Shown piece after piece: positions 15,480-25,648 of a stretch of DNA of 37,517 nt (the first letter of the stretch is position 1; the number at the start of each line of letters is the position of its first letter). The DNA is from an uncultured Bacteroidia bacterium (GTDB taxonomy: Bacteria; Bacteroidota; Bacteroidia; Bacteroidales; F082). The notes beneath the pieces are model-generated. The model ran no database searches and was not told the origin of the DNA. It saw only the letters and a program-made list of their open reading frames with translations. Position numbers and translations under genes: made by a program. Location: NCBI GenBank assembly GCA_913009755.1, contig CAJVWU010000040.1, forward strand, positions 1-37,517. Direction: 5' to 3'.

Positions 15480-15623
15480 TGTGTTATTTATCACATCCGG
15501 ATTGTGCCTGATAAAGAAACCTTGCTCCGTAAATGCAGTTGGTGTGGACGCCAACCTTCGCGGGGGTGATAAGGACAAAGTTTTAAATTAATTATTTCTG
15601 TTCAAAAATGACAGGGTTTTTAG

Positions 15624-15643
15624 AGACAAAAATTTTTTTGTCT
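15624..15643. repeat. AT-rich inverted repeat before nuoA
   Basis: AGACAAAAA at 15624-15632 and TTTTTGTCT at 15635-15643 form 9-bp perfect arms around TT. It lies upstream of the likely nuo promoter and downstream of the acyltransferase gene, so it could end the preceding transcript or be an operator; its T-tract inside the stem makes it a poor standard terminator. Confidence 0.45.
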
Positions 15644-15674
15644 AATTTCTGTCGCAATATGTCACTGTAAAGTT

Positions 15675-15682
15675 TACTTTTG
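15675..15682 (+). promoter_or_regulatory. -7 box of the nuo operon promoter
   Basis: TACTTTTG matches TAnnTTTG. The start site would be near 15689, giving a leader of about 46 nt that contains the A/T hairpin GCTTTTTTT/AAAAAAAAGC at 15682-15700. No convincing -33 TTTG is seen. Confidence 0.5.
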
Positions 15683-15734
15683 CTTTTTTTAAAAAAAAGC
15701 TGTTTAAATAGAAACATTTTTTAAACCTGATACT

Positions 15735-16085
15735 ATGAACAGTGAATATTTAATCATTTTCTTTATTCTCGGCTTAGCCCTTGTTGGAGGGGCCATTATT
15801 TTTTCTTCCCTTGTTAGCCCCCGTTCTTATAATTCCGAAAAGTTTGAGCCCTACGAATGTGGCATCCCCACCGAAGGCCCGGCGTGGATCCAGTTCAGGG
15901 TGGGTTATTATTTATTTGCAATTATTTATTTGGTTTTTGATGTGGAAACGGTGTTTCTGTTTCCCTTTGGTGTTGTCATGAAATCCATCGGCTTAAGGGC
16001 TTTTATTGAAATCGTCATTTTCGTTTTCATTCTCGGACTTGGCCTGTTGTATGCATGGAAGAAAGGAGCGTTAAAATGGATATAA
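15735..16085 (+). CDS. nuoA: NADH-quinone oxidoreductase subunit A
   Basis: A 116-residue membrane protein with three helices (about 5-27, 61-83 and 87-110). The conserved loop '[16 protein letters not shown]' with its Cys and the second helix '[11 protein letters not shown]' are diagnostic for NuoA. It is the first gene of an eleven-gene operon and its end overlaps nuoB by 10 bases. It anchors the junction between the peripheral and membrane arms of complex I. Confidence 0.97.
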   Translation: MNSEYLIIFFILGLALVGGAIIFSSLVSPRSYNSEKFEPYECGIPTEGPAWIQFRVGYYLFAIIYLVFDVETVFLFPFGVVMKSIGLRAFIEIVIFVFILGLGLLYAWKKGALKWI

Positions 16086-16654
16086 AGATAAAATCAATGA
16101 AATACGAAGACTTCGGGGATAATGAAACCCTCGAAGCGATGAATGAACTGGGCGGTAACGTTTTTTTAACAACCATTGATAAAGTTTTAAACTGGGGCAG
16201 GTCCAACTCCATCTGGCCTTTAACTTTTGCTACGAGTTGCTGCGGCATTGAGATGATGGCTGCCGGCGCACCCCGTTACGATTTTGCCCGTTTTGGTATT
16301 GAAGTTTATCGTGCCACGCCCAGACAGGCGGATGTGATTGTGGTGGCAGGCACCATTGTTCATAAAATGGTCCCGGTACTCAAACGGCTTTATGACCAGA
16401 TGGCAGAACCCAAGTATGTGATTGCCATGGGGGCTTGTGCTGTTTCCGGCGGGCCTTTTTTTTACAACACTTATTCTGTTGTCCGCGGTGTTGACCATGT
16501 TTTGCCTGTGGATGTGTATGTCCCGGGCTGCCCTCCCAGGCCGGAAGCCCTGCTCTACGGTGTGATGCAACTTCAACGCAAAATCAAAGCCAAAACGCAG
16601 GTAAGCAGAAAAAGAAAACTGAAAAATAATAACGGGCATGATGGAAAAAAATAA
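16076..16654 (+). CDS. nuoB: NADH-quinone oxidoreductase subunit B, N2 cluster protein
   Basis: A 192-residue protein. The ATG at 16076 is preferred because AGGAG lies 7 bases before it; an upstream ATG at 16055 lacks this. The four ligands of the N2 [4Fe-4S] cluster are all present: the adjacent Cys55 and Cys56 in 'TSCCGIEMM', Cys121 in 'MGACAVSGG' and Cys152 in 'VPGCPPRPE'. N2 hands electrons to quinone at the interface with NuoD. The gene overlaps nuoA by 10 bases and nuoC by 17 bases. The C-terminus is basic and extended. Confidence 0.97.
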   Translation: MDIKIKSMKYEDFGDNETLEAMNELGGNVFLTTIDKVLNWGRSNSIWPLTFATSCCGIEMMAAGAPRYDFARFGIEVYRATPRQADVIVVAGTIVHKMVPVLKRLYDQMAEPKYVIAMGACAVSGGPFFYNTYSVVRGVDHVLPVDVYVPGCPPRPEALLYGVMQLQRKIKAKTQVSRKRKLKNNNGHDGKK

Positions 16655-17105
16655 CGAATTCATGGAATCTGTCAGCAAGGCCATTCCTTATTGTGCTTTG
16701 AGGCAGGACACTCAATATCCCGAATTAATTGTTCCGGCCGGTAAATTACATGAGGCGGCAGAAGTGCTTAAAAATTACAAAGAGCACCCCTTTGATTATC
16801 TGGTCAGCCTGACAGCCGTTGATCATCTGGAAAAATTTACCATGGTTTATCATCTTGAATCAACCCATACGCATACGATGATCGTACTGAAGGCTGACCT
16901 GGAAGACCGCGATAAAGCAAAAATAGATACCGTTTCCGACCTCTGGATTACAGCGGAATTCCACGAAAGGGAAGTGTTCGACCTGTTTGGTATCCGCTTC
17001 AACAACCATCCCGACCTGAGACGTTTCTTCCTTGAAGATGATTATGGCTACCCCTTGCGCAAAGATTTTAAAGATGAAGTGAATATTATTGAATACCCCA
17101 ATTGA
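16638..17105 (+). CDS. nuoC: NADH-quinone oxidoreductase subunit C (30 kDa)
   Basis: A 155-residue soluble subunit carrying the family signature '[19 protein letters not shown]' and '[12 protein letters not shown]' near its C-terminus. Two adjacent ATGs (16638 and 16641) are possible starts. It overlaps nuoB by 17 bases and ends one base before the nuoD start; the two are separate genes here rather than a fused nuoCD. It stabilises the connection of the peripheral arm. Confidence 0.96.
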   Translation: MMEKNNEFMESVSKAIPYCALRQDTQYPELIVPAGKLHEAAEVLKNYKEHPFDYLVSLTAVDHLEKFTMVYHLESTHTHTMIVLKADLEDRDKAKIDTVSDLWITAEFHEREVFDLFGIRFNNHPDLRRFFLEDDYGYPLRKDFKDEVNIIEYPN

Positions 17106-17106
17106 T

Positions 17107-18240
17107 ATGAGCGAAGAAACAGTTGAAAAAAAAATAATTTTAAAAGAGGAGGATGATTATATCGTTAATATGGGGCCTCAACACCCCTCTACCCATGGTG
17201 TATTAAGACTGGAAGTTTGCCTGAGCGGTGAAACGGTTAATTACATGATTCCTCATATAGGATATATTCACAGGGGTATTGAAAAAATGGCTGAATCAGA
17301 TACTTACAAACAGGTCATTCATTTGACCGACCGTATGGATTATCTTTCATCACATATAAATAATGAGGCGGTTTGTCTTGCCGTTGAAGAGGCACTCGGT
17401 GTGGAGGTTCCTGAAAGGGTTCAATACATCCGGGCCATTTTGGACGAACTGACCCGTATTGCTTCTCACAATTTGTGGTGGAGCGCTTTTGGAATGGACC
17501 TGGGCGCATTGACCACTTTCTTTTATGGTATGCGCGACCGGGAAAAAATACTTTCCATTTTTGAGGAATCCTTTGGTTCACGTCTTCTCCACAGCTTCAA
17601 TACACCGGGGGGGTTGTTGCATGATGTCCATCCGGATTTCCGGAAACACACCCTGGAATATGTAAAATATTTCCGCAAAAAGTTGCCGGATTATAAAAAC
17701 CTGTTAACCGATAATGTAATTTTTCATAATCGTACCATAGGCATTGGGGTGATGGATAAAAAGATGGCCATCAACTATGGGGTTACGGGCCCTTCGGGCA
17801 GGGGTTCGGGGTTTTCCTGTGATATAAGAAAGGCTGCCCCTTATGGAATTTATGACAAAGTGAAGTTTAAAGAGATCCTTTATCACGAAGGGGATTCTTT
17901 TGCCCGTTACAAAGTCCGCATGGATGAAATGGTGGAATCCTTAAATATTTTAGAACAACTGGTGGATAACATGCCTGAAGAAGGAGGCTTTACCGCCAAA
18001 ATGAAACCCGTTATTAAACTTCCGGAGGGGGAGTACTACCAACGGGTGGAAACGGCAAGAGGTGAACTCGGGGTTTATATTGTTAGTAAAGGTGCAAAAT
18101 ATCCTTACCGGATTAAATTCCGTTCTCCTAATTTTAGCAACCTTTTTGTGTTAAATACCCTGTCCAAAGGGGGAATAATTGCTGATCTGGTGGCAATCTG
18201 CGGCTCTCTTGATTTGGTTATCCCGGATATTGACCGATAA
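17107..18240 (+). CDS. nuoD: NADH-quinone oxidoreductase subunit D (49 kDa)
   Basis: A 377-residue protein starting at the ATG at 17107; a TTG six codons upstream would overlap nuoC and is rejected. Signatures are 'GPQHPSTHGVLRLEV' near residue 25, 'GYIHRGIEKMAE' and, near the C-terminus, 'ETARGELGVYIVS'. It lines the quinone-binding site together with NuoB and is related to the large subunit of NiFe hydrogenases. It lacks the N-terminal NuoC fusion. Confidence 0.97.
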   Translation: MSEETVEKKIILKEEDDYIVNMGPQHPSTHGVLRLEVCLSGETVNYMIPHIGYIHRGIEKMAESDTYKQVIHLTDRMDYLSSHINNEAVCLAVEEALGVEVPERVQYIRAILDELTRIASHNLWWSAFGMDLGALTTFFYGMRDREKILSIFEESFGSRLLHSFNTPGGLLHDVHPDFRKHTLEYVKYFRKKLPDYKNLLTDNVIFHNRTIGIGVMDKKMAINYGVTGPSGRGSGFSCDIRKAAPYGIYDKVKFKEILYHEGDSFARYKVRMDEMVESLNILEQLVDNMPEEGGFTAKMKPVIKLPEGEYYQRVETARGELGVYIVSKGAKYPYRIKFRSPNFSNLFVLNTLSKGGIIADLVAICGSLDLVIPDIDR

Positions 18241-18251
18241 ACATTTGAAAT

Positions 18252-19343
18252 ATGATTTTAGATATTTACAGTTTTTCAACATTAACATCTTCAATTGACA
18301 ATAGCCTGCACAACATGATGTCGCCCTGGATGGCAACCTTAACGGAATTCGTTCTGGTGGGAATTGTCTTTCTGCTTTTTTATGCTTTACTCGGGTTGTT
18401 TTTGGTTTACCTGGAAAGGAAAGTCTGCGCGGTCATTCAAAACCGGATTGGGCCAAACCGTGTAGGGAGATGGGGGATATTTCAAACTTTTGCTGACTTT
18501 ATTAAGCTGTTAATGAAGGAGTTGATTACTATTAAGCATGCAGATAAATTTTTGTTTAACCTGGCTCCGTTCATCGTGATCATTGCTTCGTTTATGGCAA
18601 TGGCCGCCCTTCCTTTTGCAAAGGGGCTGCAAGCCATTGATTTTAATATAGGGATATTTTATGTCATTGCCGTCTCGTCGCTTGGTGTGGTCGGGATACT
18701 CATTGCAGGCTGGTCAAGTAACAGTAAATACTCCCTTATTGGCGCTATGCGGAGCGGTGCCCAAATTATAAGCTATGAACTTTCGGTGGGTTTGTCGTTG
18801 CTGGCAATCGTTATCTTTTCGGGAAGCATGCAGCTTTCCACCATCGTTGAAAGCCAGGCAGACGGATGGTGGATTTTTAAAGGCCATATTCCCGCTTTTA
18901 TCGCTTTTGTTTTGTATCTGATTACCGCCACGGCTGAAATTAACAGGGGCCCTTTCGACCTGGCAGAAGCCGAATCGGAGTTGACGGCAGGTTTTCATAC
19001 CGAGTATTCAGGGATAAAGTTCGCTTTTTTCTTTTTGGCCGAATACATGAACATGTTTATTGTGTCGGCCATTGCAGCCACACTATTTTTAGGGGGATGG
19101 ATGCCCTTTCATATTGGCGGATGGGAAGGCTTTAACCAAATTATGGATTACATCCCTTCGATTCTTTGGTTTTTTGGAAAAACATTCGTGGTTATCTATA
19201 TCATTATGTGGTTTAAATGGACTTTCCCGCGTTTAAGAATTGACCAAATGTTAAATCTGGAATGGAAATATCTTTTGCCGCTAAATTTAATGAATACCGT
19301 GATTATTTCTTTTGTGGTCTTGATGGGATTGTACTTTAAATAG
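18252..19343 (+). CDS. nuoH: NADH-quinone oxidoreductase subunit H
   Basis: A 363-residue membrane subunit with about eight helices. The first conserved loop '[18 protein letters not shown]' and the later '[16 protein letters not shown]' are hallmarks of NuoH/ND1, which forms the quinone chamber entry. In this operon it directly follows nuoD; in E. coli nuoE, nuoF and nuoG lie between them. The start ATG at 18252 is 11 bases after the nuoD stop. Confidence 0.97.
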   Translation: MILDIYSFSTLTSSIDNSLHNMMSPWMATLTEFVLVGIVFLLFYALLGLFLVYLERKVCAVIQNRIGPNRVGRWGIFQTFADFIKLLMKELITIKHADKFLFNLAPFIVIIASFMAMAALPFAKGLQAIDFNIGIFYVIAVSSLGVVGILIAGWSSNSKYSLIGAMRSGAQIISYELSVGLSLLAIVIFSGSMQLSTIVESQADGWWIFKGHIPAFIAFVLYLITATAEINRGPFDLAEAESELTAGFHTEYSGIKFAFFFLAEYMNMFIVSAIAATLFLGGWMPFHIGGWEGFNQIMDYIPSILWFFGKTFVVIYIIMWFKWTFPRLRIDQMLNLEWKYLLPLNLMNTVIISFVVLMGLYFK

Positions 19344-19357
19344 TAATTTGAAAAAAG

Positions 19358-19843
19358 ATGAACAGTACAATAAAATATTTTACCGACATATTTAAAGGAG
19401 TCCTCTCCCTTTGGGCCGGGATGCGGGTCACGGGAAAGTATTTCATAAGTCCGGGAGAAATAGTTACGGAGCAATACCCGGAAAACCGTGCTACCCTGAA
19501 AATGACAGGCCGTTTTAAAGGGGAAGTGATCATGCCTCACGATGAAAACAACCAGCACAAATGTACAGGTTGTGGAATTTGTGAGTTGAACTGCCCCAAT
19601 GGCTCCATTGAAATTATAACCAAAAAAGTCCCCAATGAAGAGGGGAAGATGATAAGGGCCATTGACAAACATATTTATCATTTGTCAATGTGTACGTTCT
19701 GTGAACTGTGCATTAAAACCTGTCCGTTCGATGCGATTACCTGGGGACAGGATTTTGAACATGCTGTATTCGACCGGGCTAAGCTGACAAAAGTGTTAAA
19801 CAAACCGGGTTCTTCATTAAAAAAGAAGGAGGTAAAGTCATGA
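19358..19843 (+). CDS. nuoI: NADH-quinone oxidoreductase subunit I, ferredoxin-like
   Basis: A 161-residue protein with two complete [4Fe-4S] motifs: Cys69-Cys72-Cys75 with Cys79 ('CTGCGICELNCP') and Cys112-Cys115-Cys118 with Cys122 ('CTFCELCIKTCP'). These hold clusters N6a and N6b, which pass electrons to N2. Because nuoE, nuoF and nuoG are absent, NuoI may receive electrons from an outside donor. Its stop overlaps the nuoJ start by 4 bases. Confidence 0.96.
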   Translation: MNSTIKYFTDIFKGVLSLWAGMRVTGKYFISPGEIVTEQYPENRATLKMTGRFKGEVIMPHDENNQHKCTGCGICELNCPNGSIEIITKKVPNEEGKMIRAIDKHIYHLSMCTFCELCIKTCPFDAITWGQDFEHAVFDRAKLTKVLNKPGSSLKKKEVKS

Positions 19844-20352
19844 CGTTGGGTGTTTTTATGTTTTATTTGATATCCGCCACAATTTTATTTTTCTCGGTGT
19901 TAACCATTGCATCACGTAAAATGCTCCGGGCCGCCATCTATTTGCTCTTTGTTTTGGTTGCCACTGCCGGATTTTATTTTCTTTTGAATTATCAATTCCT
20001 GGCCGGTGTGCAATTAACCCTTTATGCCGGGGGCATCGTTGTGCTGATCATTTTCAGTATTTTACTGACGAGCCATATCAGCCATAAATTTGAAAGGCCT
20101 GCCGCCTGGAAATTATGGATGGGACTAAGTGTTTTAGTGGCTGGAAGCGGTACCGCTTTATGGGTGCTGCTTTTGCAACCGTTTTCAAAAAACCCTGCCG
20201 TGAAAGAAGTGCCTGTTACTATGCACTTGATAGGAAACCAACTCCTTAGTTTGGAAAAAAACGGTTATGTATTGCCTTTTGAACTGATCAGTATTTTATT
20301 ACTGGCAGCCATGGTGGCTGCCATTGTTGTGGCGAAAAAAGAAAATAACTAA
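19840..20352 (+). CDS. nuoJ: NADH-quinone oxidoreductase subunit J
   Basis: A 170-residue membrane protein with about five helices, including 'LNYQFLAGVQLTLYAGGIVVL', the conserved third-helix region with its pi-bulge, typical of NuoJ/ND6. The start ATG overlaps the nuoI stop (ATGA), so translation is coupled. It lies in the membrane arm near the quinone site. Confidence 0.95.
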   Translation: MTLGVFMFYLISATILFFSVLTIASRKMLRAAIYLLFVLVATAGFYFLLNYQFLAGVQLTLYAGGIVVLIIFSILLTSHISHKFERPAAWKLWMGLSVLVAGSGTALWVLLLQPFSKNPAVKEVPVTMHLIGNQLLSLEKNGYVLPFELISILLLAAMVAAIVVAKKENN

Positions 20353-20367
20353 ACTTTATATTTTGAC

Positions 20368-20685
20368 ATGATACAGGGACTATCTATTTATCATTTTCTT
20401 GTGGTCAGCACGCTGATGTTTTTTATCGGGGTTGCGGGATTTATTATCCGGCAGAACCTCATTACCATCTTATTGTCCGTCGAATTGATATTAAATTCGG
20501 TGGTAATCAATTTTTTGGTTTTCAACCGGTTTCTTTATCCAGACCAATTGCAGGGGCATTTTTTCTCCCTTTTTATTATTGGCATCGCCGCCGCGGAAGC
20601 TTCGGTTGCCATTGCCTTGATTATTAATATTTACAGGAGAATACATAACATTAATGCGGATAATGTCAATGAAATGAAATTTTAA
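20368..20685 (+). CDS. nuoK: NADH-quinone oxidoreductase subunit K
   Basis: A 105-residue protein with three transmembrane helices. The second carries the conserved Glu of 'ILLSVELILNSVVINF' and the third that of 'GIAAAEASVAIALII', both parts of the proton path. Size and order in the operon match NuoK/ND4L. Confidence 0.96.
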   Translation: MIQGLSIYHFLVVSTLMFFIGVAGFIIRQNLITILLSVELILNSVVINFLVFNRFLYPDQLQGHFFSLFIIGIAAAEASVAIALIINIYRRIHNINADNVNEMKF

Positions 20686-20700
20686 ATAAAAATATTTGAA

Positions 20701-22614
20701 ATGACTGATTTTTCATATACCCTTCTTATACCACTCATTCCTTTATTAGTATTTATTTTTACAGGACTTTTTGGAATGAAGTGGAAGCCCATTGTGTCCG
20801 GTTTGATCGGAACGGTGGGCCTGGCAATTTCTTTTATGTTGTCGCTGTTGGCCGGTTATCAGTATTTTTTTGCAAGTGCCACTGAAAGTTTTCATTCCAT
20901 TATCCCGTTTAACTGGCTTTGGCTTTCTTTATCGGACAGCCTGCAAATCCAAATGGGTGTTTTACTGGACCCTATTTCTGTCATGATGTTGGTGGTGGTC
21001 ACAACCATCTCGTTTATGACCCATATTTACAGCCTGGGATACATGAAGGGGGAAAAAGGTTTTGCACGTTTTTATGCATTCCTTTCCCTGTTTACTTTTT
21101 CCATGCTGGGGTTGGTCATGGCCACCAATATTTTCCAGATGTTTATCTTTTATGAACTGGTCGGGGCCTGTTCCTTTTTGTTGATCGGGTTTTATTATCA
21201 AAAGCCCTCTGCCGTTGCCGCGGCAAAAAAAGCCTTTATCGTAACACGCTTTGCCGACCTTGGGTTTTTAATTGGTGTATTGATTTTGTCGTTTTACACA
21301 GGGACTTTTGACTTTGAGAAATTAACCCAACCCGGGTCAACCATCTTCACGCACGTGGCCGGTTTAAGTTTTATGGGGATTTCGGCCCTTTCATGGGCAA
21401 TGGGGCTCATTTTTGCGGGGGCAGCAGGAAAATCTGCCATGTTCCCCTTTCATATCTGGCTGCCTGATGCCATGGAAGGTCCAACCCCGGTCTCCGCCCT
21501 GATTCATGCTGCCACTATGGTGGTGGCCGGTGTGTTTACCGTGGCCCGTTTGTTCCCTATTTATCATTTTTACACACCGGACGTGTTGATCTTTATTGGA
21601 TATGTGGGTGGCTTTACTTCCTTGTTTGCGGCCATCATTGCCATTACCCAATTTGATATTAAAAGGGTACTCGCCTACTCAACCCTGTCGCAAATAGGTT
21701 ATATGATGGTTGGGCTGGGGGTTTCGGGATATGGTGGCGAAGCCGGCCTGGGTTACATGGCTGCCATGTTCCACCTGTTTACCCATGCCATGTTTAAAGG
21801 ATTGTTGTTTTTGGCTGCCGGCGCCATTATCCATGCCGTCCATTCCAATTATATGAAGGATATGGGTGGCCTGAGAAAACATCTTCCCATTACTCACATC
21901 ACTTTTCTGGCGGCATCACTTGCCATATCGGGTATTCCCCCTTTTGCCGGGTTCTTTAGTAAAGATGAAATCCTGGCTGCTGCATTCCATTCCAATAAGT
22001 TGCTTTTCTACACGGAATATATCACTGCAGGCATTACCTCCTTCTATATTTTCAGGCTTTATTTTAATATTTTCTGGGGCAAAAACACACAGTATAAACA
22101 TAAACCCCGTGAGGCACCACTCAATATGACCATTCCGTTAATCTTTCTTGCACTGGCTTCTACCTTTGGAGGTTTCATCCCGTTCCACAACCTGATTGCC
22201 CCCGACATGAAACCATTTGCCACCCATACGGACCTGTTGATTGTTTTGCCTTCGGTATTTATTGGTTTGCTGGGAATAGCAGGTGCCTGGATTTTATATA
22301 AAAAGGAAAATGATATCCCGGAAAAAATTACTGTCTGGATGGGAGGCCTTTATACGGTTACCTATCGGAAATTTTATATTGATGAAATCTATATGTTCGT
22401 AACTAAAAAAATAATTTTCAACCGGATTGCCCGGCCTGTTGCATGGTTCGACCGTCATATTGTGGATGGTTTTATGATGGGCATAGGTGCCGTAACGGTG
22501 ATGGTCTCGAGAAAAATTAAAGGTTTACAGACGGGGGAGTTGCAGCAATATGCTTTTGTGTATGTTGCCGGGGTTATCCTGTTTGTTTTAACCTTTCTTT
22601 ATTATTTGGGTTGA
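20701..22614 (+). CDS. nuoL: NADH-quinone oxidoreductase subunit L, antiporter-like
   Basis: A 637-residue membrane protein with some 14-16 helices and the long C-terminal lateral-helix region expected for NuoL. Key charged residues are visible in helix motifs: Glu in 'FIFYELVGACSFLL', Lys in 'GAAGKSAMFPFHIWLPDAM' and the His-rich 'GYMAAMFHLFTHAMFKGLLFL', given here in pieces. It pumps protons at the far end of the membrane arm. It is followed 54 bases later by nuoM. Confidence 0.97.
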   Translation: MTDFSYTLLIPLIPLLVFIFTGLFGMKWKPIVSGLIGTVGLAISFMLSLLAGYQYFFASATESFHSIIPFNWLWLSLSDSLQIQMGVLLDPISVMMLVVVTTISFMTHIYSLGYMKGEKGFARFYAFLSLFTFSMLGLVMATNIFQMFIFYELVGACSFLLIGFYYQKPSAVAAAKKAFIVTRFADLGFLIGVLILSFYTGTFDFEKLTQPGSTIFTHVAGLSFMGISALSWAMGLIFAGAAGKSAMFPFHIWLPDAMEGPTPVSALIHAATMVVAGVFTVARLFPIYHFYTPDVLIFIGYVGGFTSLFAAIIAITQFDIKRVLAYSTLSQIGYMMVGLGVSGYGGEAGLGYMAAMFHLFTHAMFKGLLFLAAGAIIHAVHSNYMKDMGGLRKHLPITHITFLAASLAISGIPPFAGFFSKDEILAAAFHSNKLLFYTEYITAGITSFYIFRLYFNIFWGKNTQYKHKPREAPLNMTIPLIFLALASTFGGFIPFHNLIAPDMKPFATHTDLLIVLPSVFIGLLGIAGAWILYKKENDIPEKITVWMGGLYTVTYRKFYIDEIYMFVTKKIIFNRIARPVAWFDRHIVDGFMMGIGAVTVMVSRKIKGLQTGELQQYAFVYVAGVILFVLTFLYYLG

Positions 22615-22668
22615 TGAAACCCGAACGGTTAATAAGGAATAATTTCTGAACTTTAAAATAATTAACAA

Positions 22669-24171
22669 GTGAGTATATTGAGTCTGTTTGTACTGGTCCC
22701 TGTTTTAACAATAATCGGAATAATGTTTACCGCAGGCCTGAAAGGAACACGGATTGTTGCCGCTGTCGGTATGGGGGTACAGTTGTTGCTGGCTGCCTGT
22801 TTGATGTTTTATTACCTTTCGGTAAAAGGGGCCGGCGACCTGCATGAAATGATCTTAGTGTCTGATTATAACTGGTTCCCCAGCCTAAATATACATTATA
22901 CCGTTGGAGTGGACGGCATTTCGGCTTCATTGATTGCGCTGACTGCAGTAGTGATTTTCGCCGGTATTTTCGCTTCCTGGGGAATGGAATACCTCCCGCG
23001 TGAATTTTTTATCACCCTTATCTTGCTGGCAACAGGTGTGTTTGGGTTTTTCATCTCACTTGACCTGTTCACCTTGTTCCTTTTTTATGAACTGGCGGTA
23101 ATTCCCATGTATTTATTGATTGGCATTTGGGGAAGCGGCCCGAAAGAAATGGCTGCCATGAAACTGACCCTGATGCTGATGGGGGGCTCTGCCCTGCTGC
23201 TGGTGGGGTTACTGGGGCTCTATTTCTATTCTGCCCCGAACGGTGGGCCATATACGTTTAATATCCTTGAACTTGCCAAAGTACACATGCCTTATGAAGC
23301 CCAACGGTTCTTTTTCCCGCTTACCTTTGTCGGCTTTGGAGTGCTTGGCGCACTTTTCCCGTTTCATACCTGGTCACCTGACGGCCATGCGTCTGCACCA
23401 ACAGCCGTATCTATGCTCCATGCCGGGGTGCTTATGAAACTGGGGGCTTACGGATGTTTCAGGGTTGCCATGTTCCTCATGCCGGAAGCTGCCACTGAAA
23501 TGGCCTGGATATTTATCATCTTAACTTCAATCAGTGTGGTTTACGGGGCCTTTGGCGCACTCATGCAAAAGGACTTAAAATATATTAATGCCTATTCATC
23601 GGTCAGCCATGTAGGCTTAATCCTCTTTGCTTTGCTGATGATGAATCAAACTGCCATTGACGGAGCTATCCTGCAAATGATCTCTCACGGATTGATGACA
23701 GCCTTGTTCTTTGCCCTGATCGGAATGATTTACGGGCGTACCCATACCCGGAACATTTACGAAATGGGAGGCTTGATGAAAGTGATCCCTTTCCTGGGGA
23801 CCATGTATATGATTGCCGGTTTTGCCTCTTTGGGCTTACCCGGGTTCAGTGGTTTTGTTGCTGAGATGACCATCTTTTTCGGCGCTTTCCAGCACCAGGA
23901 TCTTTTCCATCGTGTGGCCACCATTTTGGTCGCTTCGTCTATTGTTGTGACGGCGGTTTATATTTTGCGGGTGATTGGTATCTTTTTGCTGGGGCAGATC
24001 AAGCATGAAGAACATCTCAGGCTGCAGGATGCAAAATGGCATGAAAAATTGAGTACCATTACGCTGATGATTGGCATTATCGGCATTGGTATCTTTCCCC
24101 TGTGGCTGTCCAATACCATAATGGGGAGCCTTCAGCCTATTATTGACAGGCTGACCGTGTATTTGCATTAA
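22669..24171 (+). CDS. nuoM: NADH-quinone oxidoreductase subunit M, antiporter-like
   Basis: A 500-residue membrane protein with about 14 helices. The start is GTG at 22669; no ATG in frame would keep the first helix (SILSLFVLVPVLTII), which matches the N-terminus of the family. Motifs are 'FLFYELAVIPMYLLIG' with its proton-channel Glu, 'GALFPFHTWSPDGHASAPT' and 'HAGVLMKLGAYG'. It is one of three antiporter-like proton-pumping subunits in the operon. Confidence 0.96.
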   Translation: MSILSLFVLVPVLTIIGIMFTAGLKGTRIVAAVGMGVQLLLAACLMFYYLSVKGAGDLHEMILVSDYNWFPSLNIHYTVGVDGISASLIALTAVVIFAGIFASWGMEYLPREFFITLILLATGVFGFFISLDLFTLFLFYELAVIPMYLLIGIWGSGPKEMAAMKLTLMLMGGSALLLVGLLGLYFYSAPNGGPYTFNILELAKVHMPYEAQRFFFPLTFVGFGVLGALFPFHTWSPDGHASAPTAVSMLHAGVLMKLGAYGCFRVAMFLMPEAATEMAWIFIILTSISVVYGAFGALMQKDLKYINAYSSVSHVGLILFALLMMNQTAIDGAILQMISHGLMTALFFALIGMIYGRTHTRNIYEMGGLMKVIPFLGTMYMIAGFASLGLPGFSGFVAEMTIFFGAFQHQDLFHRVATILVASSIVVTAVYILRVIGIFLLGQIKHEEHLRLQDAKWHEKLSTITLMIGIIGIGIFPLWLSNTIMGSLQPIIDRLTVYLH

Positions 24172-24213
24172 AAATAAAACCTGTTGAATTAAAGAAAATA
24201 TAATTTTAATAAA

Positions 24214-25641
24214 ATGACCGGATTTCAATCTATTTTACTTTTACGCCATGAACTGCTTCTGATCGTAGCAGCCCTTGCTATTATTGTTGTTGATCTTTCT
24301 CTTCCCGCAGGAAAAAAGACAAGGATTATTCATTTTTCATTGATACTCTTCAGTGTGGTATTCCTGTTGAGCTTTTTTCCAACCAAATCAGGGGAATTGT
24401 TCGGCGGTTCTTTTCAGGGGAATCAACTGACCGGTTTCATGAAAGATATTCTAAACCTGGCTGTACTGATCGTTTTCCTTCAATCGGGTGGTTATCTGAG
24501 AAAAAAGGAAAATGCGCATAAAATGGCTGAGTTTTTCGTTTTGATAATTTTCACTTTAATCGGAATGGACTTTATGATTTCCTCCGGTGATTTCCTGACT
24601 TTCTTCATCGGCCTTGAAACAGCCAGCATTCCCATTGCCGGATTGGCTGCTTATGATCAGCTTAAAAGCCGTTCTGCTGAAGCCGGCGTTAAACTCATTC
24701 TGTTGTCTGCACTTTCTTCCGGAGTGTTGCTTTATGGCATTTCTATGATTTACGGTGCAACCGGGTCAATCTATTTTAAAGATATCGCCCTGAAAATTTC
24801 CTCCTCGCCATTGATTATTTTAGGATTCATCTTCTTTGTAAGCGGAATGGGCTTTAAAATTTCCCTGGTACCTTTCCATTTGTGGACTGCGGATGTTTAC
24901 GAAGGCGCTCCTATAAATGTAACGGCTTATCTTTCTGTAGTTTCCAAAGGGGCTGCTGTCTTTATCTTTGCAATTATTCTTTTTACGGTCTTTAAAAATG
25001 TAATCCATATATGGGAGAATGTTTTGTATGCACTTGCCGTCCTCACCATGACCATCGGTAACCTGTTTGCCTTGCGTCAAAACAACATTAAACGATTTCT
25101 TGCTTTTTCTTCCATAGCGCAGGCAGGTTTTATCATGCTGGGGATTATGGGAACCGGCGGCCTAGGTATGACAACCGTTGTGTATTTTTTGCTGATCTAT
25201 GTTTTTACAAACCTTGCCGCCTTCGGTGTGGCTGCTGCAATATTCGATGCTTCCGGTGTTGAAACCATCTCCGGTTATAAAGGCCTTTATTCTACCAATC
25301 CCAAATTGAGCCTGGTGATGATGCTCGCTTTGTTTTCTCTGGCCGGCATCCCCCCTGTAGCCGGCTTTTTCGGTAAATTTTTCCTTTTTACCTCTGCCGG
25401 AAGTCAGGGATATTTTATTCTGATATTGATTGCCGTTATCAATGCCACCATATCCCTGTATTATTATCTGGGAGTGATTAAGGCTATGTTTATTGATAAA
25501 AACGATCAGCCCGTTGCTGCATTTAACAGTTCCGTAACCATGCGGATCAGCCTTTTAATATGCTCCACAGGCATCTTTTTTGTTGGCTTTGCCAGCGGGA
25601 TTTTTGAATACATTATGTCCTTAAGCAGTATGCTGTTCTAA
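24214..25641 (+). CDS. nuoN: NADH-quinone oxidoreductase subunit N, antiporter-like
   Basis: A 475-residue membrane protein with about 14 helices. It has 'FIGLETASIPIAGLAAY', 'GFKISLVPFHLWTADVYEGAP' and 'FLAFSSIAQAGFIMLG', given in parts, which are the family's channel and quarter-helix motifs. It closes the eleven-gene complex I operon. A small gene of unknown function follows after 7 bases. Confidence 0.96.
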   Translation: MTGFQSILLLRHELLLIVAALAIIVVDLSLPAGKKTRIIHFSLILFSVVFLLSFFPTKSGELFGGSFQGNQLTGFMKDILNLAVLIVFLQSGGYLRKKENAHKMAEFFVLIIFTLIGMDFMISSGDFLTFFIGLETASIPIAGLAAYDQLKSRSAEAGVKLILLSALSSGVLLYGISMIYGATGSIYFKDIALKISSSPLIILGFIFFVSGMGFKISLVPFHLWTADVYEGAPINVTAYLSVVSKGAAVFIFAIILFTVFKNVIHIWENVLYALAVLTMTIGNLFALRQNNIKRFLAFSSIAQAGFIMLGIMGTGGLGMTTVVYFLLIYVFTNLAAFGVAAAIFDASGVETISGYKGLYSTNPKLSLVMMLALFSLAGIPPVAGFFGKFFLFTSAGSQGYFILILIAVINATISLYYYLGVIKAMFIDKNDQPVAAFNSSVTMRISLLICSTGIFFVGFASGIFEYIMSLSSMLF

Positions 25642-25648
25642 TTAAAAA

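Noticed and set aside
15480-15495. TGTGTTATTTATCACA, one change from the E. coli CRP half-site pair TGTGA-N6-TCACA
   Set aside because: It lies about 180 bases upstream of the nuo -7 box and directly after a stop codon, and a Bacteroidota genome need not use this consensus; chance is likely.
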